From contig NZ_QGTL01000024.1 in NCBI RefSeq assembly GCF_003182135.1, positions 1 through 32,424 of the forward strand: DNA of 32,424 nt, written 5' to 3'. The stretch's first letter is position 1, and each line of letters begins with the position of its first letter. The notes beneath the pieces were generated by a model. The model was not told where the DNA came from. It searched no databases and saw only the letters and a program-made list of their open reading frames with translations. Of this stretch, positions 23,284 to 30,851 are shown piece after piece. The stretch comes from Nocardia neocaledoniensis. GTDB taxonomy: Bacteria > Actinomycetota > Actinomycetes > Mycobacteriales > Mycobacteriaceae. A program made the position numbers and the translations under genes.

Positions 23284-23361
23284 CCTGAATCCACACCAGT
23301 ACTGCCAAACCTGCTACACACGCCGACCGGCGGGTGAGCAACAGAAAGGGAAAGAAGACTC

Positions 23362-23610
23362 ATGAGCCTCGCTTACCTGGCCCAGGAAGCCGCGACCACC
23401 GAGAGCACCTTCAAGGGCTTCGGCGCCATCGGCTACGGTCTTGCCGCGATCGGCCCCGGCATCGGCGTCGGCATCGTCGTCGGTAAGGCGATCGAGGGCT
23501 TCGCCCGTCAGCCCGAGCTGGCCGGCCAGATCCGTACCAACATGTTCCTCGGTATCGCGTTCACCGAGGCCCTGGCGCTGATCGGCCTCGTCGCCGGCTT
23601 CATCTTCTGA
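23362..23610 (+). CDS. atpE: ATP synthase Fo subunit c
   Basis: The 82-residue hairpin of two helices forms the rotating c-ring. The polar loop ARQPE is near 48-52, and the proton-binding Glu is E69 in AFTEALALIG. The glycine-rich first helix (GYGLAAIGPGIGVGIVVG) is intact. Compared by eye with M. tuberculosis subunit c (offset 8), D28 corresponds to V36, A63 to L71, Y64 to A72 and I66 to I74. These are bedaquiline-contact or resistance positions in mycobacteria. A strong ribosome site (GGGAAAG) precedes the ATG, in keeping with the high copy number of c per complex. Confidence 0.97.
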   Translation: MSLAYLAQEAATTESTFKGFGAIGYGLAAIGPGIGVGIVVGKAIEGFARQPELAGQIRTNMFLGIAFTEALALIGLVAGFIF

Positions 23611-23615
23611 TTCCG

Positions 23616-24173
23616 ATGCGCGAAATCATCACGCTCGCTGCCGAAGGGGGAGAGGATGTGAATCCTCTCATCCCCGAAACGTACGACATCGTCTGGTCGA
23701 TCGTCTGCGTCGCCATCATCGGTCTGCTGTTCTGGAAGTACGTGATCCCACGTGTGACCAAGACCCTCGATGAGCGCGCCGACAACATCGAAGGCGGTAT
23801 CGCCAGGGCCAAGGCCGCCCAGGAAGAAGCACAGCAGACGCTGCAGCAGTACCAGCAGCAGCTTGCCGACGCCCGGCTGGAAGCCGCACGTATCCGCGAG
23901 GATGCGCGCACCCAGGGTCAGCAGATCCTCGCGCAGATGCGCGCGGACGCCCAGGCCGAAAGCGACCGCATCGTCGCCGCCGGTCACTCCCAGCTGGAAG
24001 CCCAGCGCCAGCAGATCCTGACCGAGCTGCGCTCCGAGGTCGGCCGCACGGCTGTCGACCTGGCCGAGAAGATCATCGGCCAGTCTGTCTCGGACGAGGC
24101 CAAGCAGGCGGCGTCGATCGACAAGTTCCTCAGCGAACTCGACGACACCACCGCCATCGGGGCCGGAAGGTAA
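23616..24173 (+). CDS. atpF: ATP synthase Fo subunit b
   Basis: The 185-residue stator subunit has one N-terminal membrane helix (about 24-44) and a long charged coiled coil (about 50-165) that reaches to F1. Ala/Gln/Glu/Arg-rich heptads such as ARLEAARIREDARTQGQQIL are typical. An ATG at 23616 lies 5 nt after the atpE stop; a GTG at 23658 (MNPLIPETYD) is an alternative start. Unlike mycobacteria there is no second, delta-fused b subunit after it, so the peripheral stalk should be two copies of this protein with a separate delta. Confidence 0.95.
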   Translation: MREIITLAAEGGEDVNPLIPETYDIVWSIVCVAIIGLLFWKYVIPRVTKTLDERADNIEGGIARAKAAQEEAQQTLQQYQQQLADARLEAARIREDARTQGQQILAQMRADAQAESDRIVAAGHSQLEAQRQQILTELRSEVGRTAVDLAEKIIGQSVSDEAKQAASIDKFLSELDDTTAIGAGR

Positions 24174-24192
24174 CGACGCGAAAGTGAGAAGC

Positions 24193-25005
24193 ATGTACGC
24201 AGCGAGCCGCGAGGCCAGCTCCCGGTCTCGCGAGGCGCTTCGGGCCGCTCTGACCGGAAGCGAAACTGTTGCGGCCACAACGGGATCGGAACTGTTCGCC
24301 GTTGTCGCCGTGCTGGACGACCAGCGTTCGCTGCGTGTGGCGCTCGCGGACGTGTCGGTGCCGGGTTCGGCGCGCGCTGAACTCAGTGAGCGGATCTTCG
24401 GCGGCAAGGTCAGCGCTGCCACGCAGGCAGTGCTGACCACCGCGGTGGCCCAGAACTGGTCGCGCACCCGCGATCTGGTCGACACCTTGGTGCTGCTCGG
24501 GCAGGAGGCTCTGCTGGAGTCCGCCGCCGACGGTGGCCGGCTGGAAGCGGTGGAGGACGAGCTGTTCCGGCTCGGCCGCATCATCGCCGACAACCCGCAG
24601 CTGGAGCAGGCACTGTCCGATCAGGGCAAGCCCGCCTCGGCGCGGCGCGAGCTGATCGTGCGGCTGCTGAACGGCAAGGCCGAGCCGATCACCATCACGC
24701 TGGCCGAGCAGGCGGTGACCCGACTGCGGACCAACAACATCGGCGTCGCCTTCGGCGCCCTGTCCGATCTGGCGGCGGCCCGTCGTGACCAGATCGTCGC
24801 CCACGTGCACGCCGCGGCCGAGCTGAGTGGCCCGCAGAAGGAGAAGCTCGCCGCTTCCCTGCAGCGGATCTACGGCAAGGCGGTCACCGTGCACGTGCAG
24901 GTCGACCCGACGCTGCTGAGCGGCGTCGTCGTGCGCGTCGGAGACGACGTCATCGACGGCAGCGCCACCGGCCGACTGGAGAAGCTGCGCCGGGCACTGT
25001 CCTAG
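24193..25005 (+). CDS. atpH: ATP synthase F1 subunit delta
   Basis: The 270-residue protein joins the b stalk to the top of F1. The OSCP/delta signature lies in the C-terminal half (VVVRVGDDVIDGSATGRLEKLRRAL at the end, split here in reading). An N-terminal part of about 80 residues makes it longer than the E. coli delta of 177 residues; the size matches Streptomyces delta. It is not fused to a b domain, in contrast to the roughly 446-residue mycobacterial b-delta protein. The ATG at 24193 is preferred to a GTG at 24184. It sits 19 nt after atpF. Confidence 0.93.
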   Translation: MYAASREASSRSREALRAALTGSETVAATTGSELFAVVAVLDDQRSLRVALADVSVPGSARAELSERIFGGKVSAATQAVLTTAVAQNWSRTRDLVDTLVLLGQEALLESAADGGRLEAVEDELFRLGRIIADNPQLEQALSDQGKPASARRELIVRLLNGKAEPITITLAEQAVTRLRTNNIGVAFGALSDLAAARRDQIVAHVHAAAELSGPQKEKLAASLQRIYGKAVTVHVQVDPTLLSGVVVRVGDDVIDGSATGRLEKLRRALS

Positions 25006-25061
25006 CCAGCAGCTCAACTCCAACCCCCGACATTCGAGACCACAGCGAGAGCAGGAACAAC

Positions 25062-26702
25062 ATGGCGGAGCTGACGATCTCCTCCGACGAGATCCGTAGC
25101 GCGATCGAGAGCTACACCCAGAGCTACACCCCGGAAACCTCCATCGAAGAAGTCGGCCTCGTGACCGACACCGGCGACGGCATCGCGCACGTCAGCGGTC
25201 TGCCTTCGGCGATGGCCAACGAGCTGCTCGAGTTCCCGGGCGGCGTCCTCGGCGTCGCGCTGAACCTCGAGGACACCGAGATCGGTGCCGTCATCCTCGG
25301 CGAGTACGCCTCGCTGGAAGAGGGCCAGCAGGTCCGCCGCACCGGCGACGTGCTGTCGGTTCCCGTCGGTGACAAGTTCCTCGGTCGCGTCGTCAACCCG
25401 CTCGGCCAGGCCATCGACGGCCTGGGCGAGATCGAAGCCGACGACCGCCGCGTGCTCGAGCTGCAGGCCGCGACCGTGCTGGAGCGCCAGCCGGTCGAGG
25501 AGCCGCTGGCCACCGGTATCACCGCGATCGACGCGCTGACCGCCATCGGCCGCGGCCAGCGTCAGCTGATCATCGGCGACCGCAAGACCGGCAAGACCGC
25601 CGTCGCCGTCGACGCGATCCTGAACCAGAAGGCGAACTGGGAGTCGGGCGACCCCAGCAAGCAGGTTCGCTGCATCTACGTCGCGATCGGCCAGAAGGGC
25701 TCCACCATCGCGGGCGTCAAGACCGCGCTCGAGGAGCACGGCGCGATGGAGTACACCACCATCGTCGCGGCCCCCGCGTCCGACTCCGCCGGCTTCAAGT
25801 GGCTGGCCCCCTACACCGGTTCGGCCATCGGCCAGCACTGGATGTACCAGGGCAAGCACGTCCTGATCGTGTTCGACGACCTGACCAAGCAGGCCGAGGC
25901 CTACCGCGCCATCTCGCTGCTGCTGCGTCGTCCGCCGGGCCGCGAGGCCTACCCCGGTGACGTCTTCTACCTGCACTCCCGCCTGCTGGAGCGTTGCGCG
26001 AAGCTGTCCGACGAGATGGGCGGCGGCTCGATGACCGGTCTGCCGATCATCGAGACCAAGGCCAACGACGTCTCGGCGTTCATCCCGACCAACGTCATCT
26101 CCATCACCGACGGCCAGGTCTTCCTCGAGTCCGACCTGTTCAACAAGGGCGTCCGCCCGGCGATCAACGTCGGTACCTCGGTCTCCCGTGTCGGTGGCGC
26201 CGCCCAGACCAAGGCCATGAAGAAGGTCGCCGGTTCGCTGCGTCTGGAAATGGCGCAGTACCGCGAGCTGGAGGCGTTCTCCGCCTTCGCCTCCGACCTG
26301 GACGCCGCGTCGCTGGCCCAGCTCGAGCGTGGTGCCCGCTGGGTGGAGCTGCTCAAGCAGAACCAGTACTCCCCGGTCGCCGTCGAGGATCAGGTCGTCT
26401 CGATCTACCTGGTCGACGCCGGCTACTACGACTCGGTGCCGGTCGGCGACGTGCGTCGCTTCACCGCCGAGCTGCTGGAGCACCTGCACAGCGCGACCCA
26501 GTCGTCCTTCGACGCGCTCGAGGGTGGCCGCAAGCCGCTCGACGGCGAGGCCGCCGACGCGATCAAGTCGGAGACCGACAAGTTCAAGGAAGGCTTCCTG
26601 GCCTCCGACGGCAGCCGCGTCGTGAACGAGGCCGCCGCAGGCGATCTGGACCACGAAGAGGTCGAGTCGCTGTCGGTCACCCGCAAGCACGTCGACAAGT
26701 AA
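25062..26702 (+). CDS. atpA: ATP synthase F1 subunit alpha
   Basis: The 546-residue nucleotide-binding subunit alternates with beta in the F1 head. The beta-barrel domain is at the front; the P-loop GDRKTGKT is at 172-179; and the arginine finger segment SVSRVGGAAQ is present. A C-terminal extension of about 35-40 residues (ending TRKHVDK) goes beyond the E. coli length of 513. In mycobacteria a similar extension suppresses ATP hydrolysis; the sequence here differs but the length is similar. AGGAACAAC precedes the ATG at 25062. Confidence 0.98.
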   Translation: MAELTISSDEIRSAIESYTQSYTPETSIEEVGLVTDTGDGIAHVSGLPSAMANELLEFPGGVLGVALNLEDTEIGAVILGEYASLEEGQQVRRTGDVLSVPVGDKFLGRVVNPLGQAIDGLGEIEADDRRVLELQAATVLERQPVEEPLATGITAIDALTAIGRGQRQLIIGDRKTGKTAVAVDAILNQKANWESGDPSKQVRCIYVAIGQKGSTIAGVKTALEEHGAMEYTTIVAAPASDSAGFKWLAPYTGSAIGQHWMYQGKHVLIVFDDLTKQAEAYRAISLLLRRPPGREAYPGDVFYLHSRLLERCAKLSDEMGGGSMTGLPIIETKANDVSAFIPTNVISITDGQVFLESDLFNKGVRPAINVGTSVSRVGGAAQTKAMKKVAGSLRLEMAQYRELEAFSAFASDLDAASLAQLERGARWVELLKQNQYSPVAVEDQVVSIYLVDAGYYDSVPVGDVRRFTAELLEHLHSATQSSFDALEGGRKPLDGEAADAIKSETDKFKEGFLASDGSRVVNEAAAGDLDHEEVESLSVTRKHVDK

Positions 26703-26764
26703 GCCGGGTCAGAACTGATGTCGGCAATTACCGATCTGGCGAATGAAGGGAGTGTGAACCGCTA

Positions 26765-27736
26765 GTGGCAAGTTTGCGTGAATTGCGCTCCCGCATTCGT
26801 GGTGTGAATTCGATCAAGAAGATCACCAAGGCTCAGGAACTGATCGCGACCTCGCGAATTTCCAAGGCCCAGGCCAGGGTCGCCGCGGCCAAGCCGTACG
26901 CCGAGGAGATCACCAAGGTCCTCGGCGAGCTGGCGAGCGCCTCGAAGAACCTGTCGCACCCGCTGCTGACCGAGCGTCCCAACGCTCGTCGGGCCGCGGT
27001 CCTGGTGATCACCAGTGACAGCGGTATGTGCGGTGGCTACAACTCGAACGTGCTCAAGCGCGCCGAGGAGCTCATGACCACCCTGCGTGGCGAGGGCAAG
27101 GAGCCGGTGCTGTACGTGATGGGCAACAAGGGCCTCACGTACTACAAGTTCCGCAACCGCCCCTTCCAGGCGTCGTGGACCGGCTTCTCGCAGCAGCCGA
27201 AGTACACCGATGCGTCGGCCGCGTGCGGCCACCTGGTCGAGGCCTTCATGGCCGGCTCCGACAGCGAGGTCGCCTCGCTGGACGGGTCGGGAAGCATGGC
27301 GGGCGTCGACGAGCTGCACATCGTGTACACCAAGTTCGTCTCGATGCTGACCCAGACTCCGGAGGTGCGCCGCCTGGCGCCGATCCAGGTCAGCTACGTC
27401 GACGAGAACTTCGCGCTCGGCGACGACATGCTGTCGGACTCGCCGGACGCGGTGGTGACGGCGCAGTACGAGTTCGAGCCCGACGCGGATGTTCTGCTGG
27501 GCGCTCTGCTGCCCAAGTACATCAACACGCGTATCTACGCATCGTTGCTCGAGGCAGCGGCATCCGAGTCCGCGGCTCGGCGCACCGCAATGAAGGCGGC
27601 GACCGACAACGCCAACGAGCTGGCCAGTGTGCTCCAGCGCGAGGCGAACTCGGTGCGTCAGGCCCAGATCACGCAGGAAATCAGCGAAATCGTCGGCGGC
27701 GTGAACGCGCTGGCGTCGAGCTCGGACCGCGACTAG
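26765..27736 (+). CDS. atpG: ATP synthase F1 subunit gamma
   Basis: The 323-residue rotor shaft has N- and C-terminal helices that form a coiled coil. The start ASLRELRSRIRGVNSIKKITKAQ and the end QAQITQEISEIVGGVNAL are the family hallmarks. A Ser/Gly-rich loop (SEVASLDGSGSMAG) sits where mycobacterial gamma has its specific extra loop, but appears shorter. The GTG at 26765 has AGGGAG upstream. The protein is longer than E. coli gamma (287) because of the middle loops. It lies between atpA and atpD in the usual order. Confidence 0.97.
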   Translation: MASLRELRSRIRGVNSIKKITKAQELIATSRISKAQARVAAAKPYAEEITKVLGELASASKNLSHPLLTERPNARRAAVLVITSDSGMCGGYNSNVLKRAEELMTTLRGEGKEPVLYVMGNKGLTYYKFRNRPFQASWTGFSQQPKYTDASAACGHLVEAFMAGSDSEVASLDGSGSMAGVDELHIVYTKFVSMLTQTPEVRRLAPIQVSYVDENFALGDDMLSDSPDAVVTAQYEFEPDADVLLGALLPKYINTRIYASLLEAAASESAARRTAMKAATDNANELASVLQREANSVRQAQITQEISEIVGGVNALASSSDRD

Positions 27737-27760
27737 AAGCGCAGGAAGAGAACCAATCTA

Positions 27761-29209
27761 ATGACCGCAGCTGTCACTCAGGACAACGCGAGCAAGGCAG
27801 GCGCAGCCGCCGGCCGCGTCGTCCGTGTCATCGGCCCCGTCGTGGACGTCGAGTTCCCGCGTGGCGCCATCCCCGAGCTGTTCAACGCTCTCAACGCCGA
27901 CATCAAGCTGGCGTCGGTGGCCAAGACCCTGACCCTCGAGGTCGCCCAGCACCTCGGTGACAACATCGTGCGCACCATCTCGATGCAGCCCACCGACGGT
28001 CTGGTCCGTGGCGCCACCGTCACCGACTCAGGCAAGCCGATCTCGGTGCCCGTCGGCGACATCGTCAAGGGTCACGTCTTCAACGCCCTCGGCGACTGCC
28101 TCGACTCGCCCGGCCTCGGCCGCGACGGCGAGCAGTGGGGCATCCACCGCAAGCCCCCGAGCTTCGACCAGCTCGAGGGCAAGACCGAGATGCTGGAGAC
28201 CGGCGTCAAGGTCATCGACCTGCTGACCCCGTACGTCAAGGGCGGCAAGATCGGTCTGTTCGGTGGTGCCGGTGTCGGCAAGACCGTTCTGATCCAGGAG
28301 ATGATCACCCGTATCGCTCGCGAGTTCTCCGGCACCTCGGTGTTCGCGGGCGTCGGTGAGCGTACCCGTGAGGGCACCGACCTCCACCTGGAAATGGAAG
28401 AGATGGGCGTCCTCCAGGACACCGCCCTCGTCTTCGGCCAGATGGACGAGCCGCCGGGCACGCGTATGCGCGTGGCCCTGTCCGCGCTGACCATGGCGGA
28501 GTACTTCCGCGATGTCCAGCACCAGGACGTGCTGCTCTTCATCGACAACATCTTCCGTTTCACCCAGGCCGGTTCCGAGGTCTCGACCCTGCTGGGTCGT
28601 ATGCCCTCGGCCGTGGGTTACCAGCCGACGCTGGCGGACGAGATGGGTGAGCTCCAGGAGCGCATCACCTCGACCCGTGGTCGCTCGATCACCTCGCTGC
28701 AGGCGATCTACGTCCCCGCCGACGACTACACCGACCCGGCGCCGGCGACCACCTTCGCCCACCTGGACGCGACGACCGAGCTCTCCCGCCCGATCTCGCA
28801 GAAGGGCATCTACCCGGCCGTCGACCCGCTGACCTCGACCTCTCGTATCCTCGAGGCCTCGATCGTCGGCGAGCGTCACTTCCGCGTGGCCAACGAGGTG
28901 AAGCGGATCCTGCAGAAGTACAAGGAGCTGCAGGACATCATCGCCATCCTCGGTATGGACGAGCTCTCCGAAGAGGACAAGGTCCTCGTCGGCCGCGCCC
29001 GTCGCCTGGAGAAGTTCCTCGGCCAGAACTTCATCGTGGCCGAGAAGTTCACCGGTCAGCCGGGCTCGGTCGTGCCGCTGGAGCAGACCATCGACGACTT
29101 CGATCGCGTCTGCAAGGGCGAGTTCGACCACTTCCCGGAGCAGGCGTTCAACTCCTGCGGTGGACTCGACGACGTCGAGGCCGCTGCGAAGAAGATCGCC
29201 GGGAAGTAG
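27761..29209 (+). CDS. atpD: ATP synthase F1 subunit beta
   Basis: The 482-residue catalytic subunit makes ATP. The P-loop GGAGVGKT is at 168-175, the catalytic Glu region is GVGERTREG, Walker B is VLLFIDNIFRF, and the DELSEED lever is intact as MDELSEEDK. A roughly 15-residue Ala/Gly-rich N-terminal tail precedes the barrel. AGGAAGAG lies before the ATG at 27761. Nothing unusual is seen. Confidence 0.98.
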   Translation: MTAAVTQDNASKAGAAAGRVVRVIGPVVDVEFPRGAIPELFNALNADIKLASVAKTLTLEVAQHLGDNIVRTISMQPTDGLVRGATVTDSGKPISVPVGDIVKGHVFNALGDCLDSPGLGRDGEQWGIHRKPPSFDQLEGKTEMLETGVKVIDLLTPYVKGGKIGLFGGAGVGKTVLIQEMITRIAREFSGTSVFAGVGERTREGTDLHLEMEEMGVLQDTALVFGQMDEPPGTRMRVALSALTMAEYFRDVQHQDVLLFIDNIFRFTQAGSEVSTLLGRMPSAVGYQPTLADEMGELQERITSTRGRSITSLQAIYVPADDYTDPAPATTFAHLDATTELSRPISQKGIYPAVDPLTSTSRILEASIVGERHFRVANEVKRILQKYKELQDIIAILGMDELSEEDKVLVGRARRLEKFLGQNFIVAEKFTGQPGSVVPLEQTIDDFDRVCKGEFDHFPEQAFNSCGGLDDVEAAAKKIAGK

Positions 29210-29215
29210 TCCACC

Positions 29216-29593
29216 ATGGCGGAGATGACAGTTGATCTCGTAGCAGTCGAGCGCAAGCTCTGGTCCGGCCAGGCGACGTTCGTCAGCGCGCAGACCACCG
29301 AGGGTCAGATCGGCATCATGGCAGGTCACGAGCCGCTGCTCGGTCAGCTCGTCGAGGGCGGCACGGTGTCGATCGTGTCGACCGACGGCGAGCGGATCGT
29401 CGCGGCGGTGCACGGCGGTTTCTTCTCGGTGACCGCCGATACCGTCCGGGTGCTGGCCGAGTCCGCGGATCTCGCGGCCGAGGTCGATGTCGACGCGGCC
29501 CGTAAGGTGCTGGCCGACGCGGGTGCTTCCGAGGTGGAGCAGCGCGTGGCGCAGGGTCAGGTGCGTGCGGTCGAGGCGAACGCCACGGCCTGA
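29216..29593 (+). CDS. atpC: ATP synthase F1 subunit epsilon
   Basis: The 125-residue subunit binds gamma at the foot of the rotor. The N-terminal beta-sandwich holds ERKLWSGQATFVSAQTTEGQIGIMAGHEPLL, the family signature. The C-terminal helical part is short, as in mycobacteria, so strong inhibition of hydrolysis by extended epsilon helices is less likely. It starts 6 nt after atpD and is the last gene of the operon, closed by the palindromic terminator. Confidence 0.96.
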   Translation: MAEMTVDLVAVERKLWSGQATFVSAQTTEGQIGIMAGHEPLLGQLVEGGTVSIVSTDGERIVAAVHGGFFSVTADTVRVLAESADLAAEVDVDAARKVLADAGASEVEQRVAQGQVRAVEANATA

Positions 29594-29611
29594 TCCCGGA
29601 ACGAGACCGAT

Positions 29612-29656
29612 CACTGTCGGCGACGAACTCGAGTTCGTCGCCGACAGTGGCGTTTT
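29612..29656 (+). terminator. Terminator of the ATP synthase operon (38-nt perfect palindrome)
   Basis: Bases 29612-29649 are a perfect palindrome centred on CTCGAG, allowing a stem of about 17 bp with a minimal loop. GCGTTTT follows. It lies 18 nt after the atpC stop and should end most transcripts there. Confidence 0.88.
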
Positions 29657-29755
29657 CACCGGGTTTTCCGGTCCCCGCGCGATCGCCCACACCGCGCGTG
29701 ATTGAATGACGTCGAAGGTGTCTTCGACACCGGTGGAACGAAAGGGCGTACGGCA

Positions 29756-30196
29756 TTGCAGACCGGGATGGTTCTCCTGATCATTCTGGTGCTGACGCTC
29801 GTGTTCGTAGCCGGAGCATCCACCTACCGGCTGGTGATGCTGCGCCGGGGCGGCACGGCCGCGCTGCTACGGGTACTGCCCGCGCGGGGTGGCCACGGCT
29901 GGCGGCACGGTCTCATCCGCTACGACGAGGATCGCCTCGTCTTCTTCAAGTTGACCAGCCTCAAGCTCGGCCCCGATTCCACCGTGCACCGGCAGGGCCT
30001 CGAGATCGTCGAACGGCGCGCGCCACAGGGCGACGAGTTCGACATCATGAGCGAGGACATCGTGGTGGTAGCCGTCACCGATCCGCACAACAGCTTCGAG
30101 TTGGCACTCGACCGCGGATCGATGGCGGCTTTTCTGTCCTGGATGGAGTCGCGTCCGTCCGACCGCGCCCGCCGCACGCGAGGAGGCCAGCCGTGA
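29756..30196 (+). CDS. DUF2550 family membrane protein
   Basis: A 146-residue protein with one N-terminal helix (about 5-25, MVLLIILVLTLVFVAGAS) and a cytoplasmic or surface DUF2550 domain. Conserved segments include GGHGWRHGLIRYDED, RRAPQGDEFDIMSEDIVVV, and AFLSWMESRPSDRARRTR. It resembles M. tuberculosis Rv1312, also found directly after atpC. The function is unknown. A TTG at 29756 with GAAAGGG upstream gives the Rv1312 length; a TTG at 29702 or an ATG at 29768 are alternatives. The stop overlaps the next gene by 4 nt (GTGA). Confidence 0.85.
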   Translation: MQTGMVLLIILVLTLVFVAGASTYRLVMLRRGGTAALLRVLPARGGHGWRHGLIRYDEDRLVFFKLTSLKLGPDSTVHRQGLEIVERRAPQGDEFDIMSEDIVVVAVTDPHNSFELALDRGSMAAFLSWMESRPSDRARRTRGGQP

Positions 30197-30771
30197 GTGT
30201 GCACCTGACCAGGATCTACACCCGCACCGGTGACGACGGCACCACGGGCCTGAGCGACTTCTCGCGGGTGCCCAAGACCGACGCCCGCCTGGTCGCCTAC
30301 GCCGACTGCGACGAGGCCAATGCGGCGCTCGGCGTCGCGGTCGCGCTCGGCGCGCCGGAGCCCGCGGTGCTCGCGGTGCTGCGTCAGGTGCAGAACGACC
30401 TGTTCGACGCGGGCGCCGACCTGTCCACTCCCGTGGTGGCGGAACCGAAGTACCCGCCGCTGCGCGTCACCCAGCCCTATATCGACCGGCTGGAGAAGTG
30501 GTGTGACGAGTTCAACGACGGTCTGGCGCCGCTGAATTCCTTCATCCTGCCGGGCGGCACGCCGATTGCCGCACTGTTGCACACGGCACGGACGGTGGTC
30601 CGCCGCGCCGAGCGTTCGGCCTGGGCGGCGGTCGAGGTCTACCCCGACGACACCAGTGTGCTGCCGGCCAAATACCTCAATCGGCTCTCGGACCTGCTGT
30701 TCATCCTGAGCCGCGCGACCAATCCCGAGGGCGACGTGCTGTGGCAGCCGGGCGGCGGAGCCGAGCGCTGA
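30193..30771 (+). CDS. PduO-type ATP:cob(I)alamin adenosyltransferase
   Basis: The 192-residue enzyme moves the adenosyl group of ATP to cob(I)alamin, making coenzyme B12 for methylmalonyl-CoA mutase and similar enzymes. The ATP-binding N-terminus RIYTRTGDDGTTGLSD and the C-terminal helix FILPGGTPIAALLHTARTVVRRAERS are hallmarks of the PduO family. The five-helix core length is normal. The GTG at 30193 overlaps the DUF2550 stop. The equivalent in M. tuberculosis (Rv1314c) is on the opposite strand, so local orientation differs. Confidence 0.95.
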   Translation: MSVHLTRIYTRTGDDGTTGLSDFSRVPKTDARLVAYADCDEANAALGVAVALGAPEPAVLAVLRQVQNDLFDAGADLSTPVVAEPKYPPLRVTQPYIDRLEKWCDEFNDGLAPLNSFILPGGTPIAALLHTARTVVRRAERSAWAAVEVYPDDTSVLPAKYLNRLSDLLFILSRATNPEGDVLWQPGGGAER

Positions 30772-30838
30772 AAGCGACTCGACCGCCCCAGGATCGGTCG
30801 GTTTGGCGTCGGGGGGCGTGTCGCCGGGCAACGGTCGA

Positions 30839-30851
30839 TAAGCTGGCGGGG
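30839..30851 (+). promoter_or_regulatory. Candidate -10 element before murA
   Basis: TAAGCT (30839-30844) matches TANNNT and ends 6 nt before the GTG of murA. A leaderless or near-leaderless transcript is possible. There is no clear -35. Confidence 0.3.

Noticed and set aside
25014..26690. 558-codon minus-strand frame opposite atpA
   Set aside because: Product of shadow composition; atpA on the plus strand is certain.
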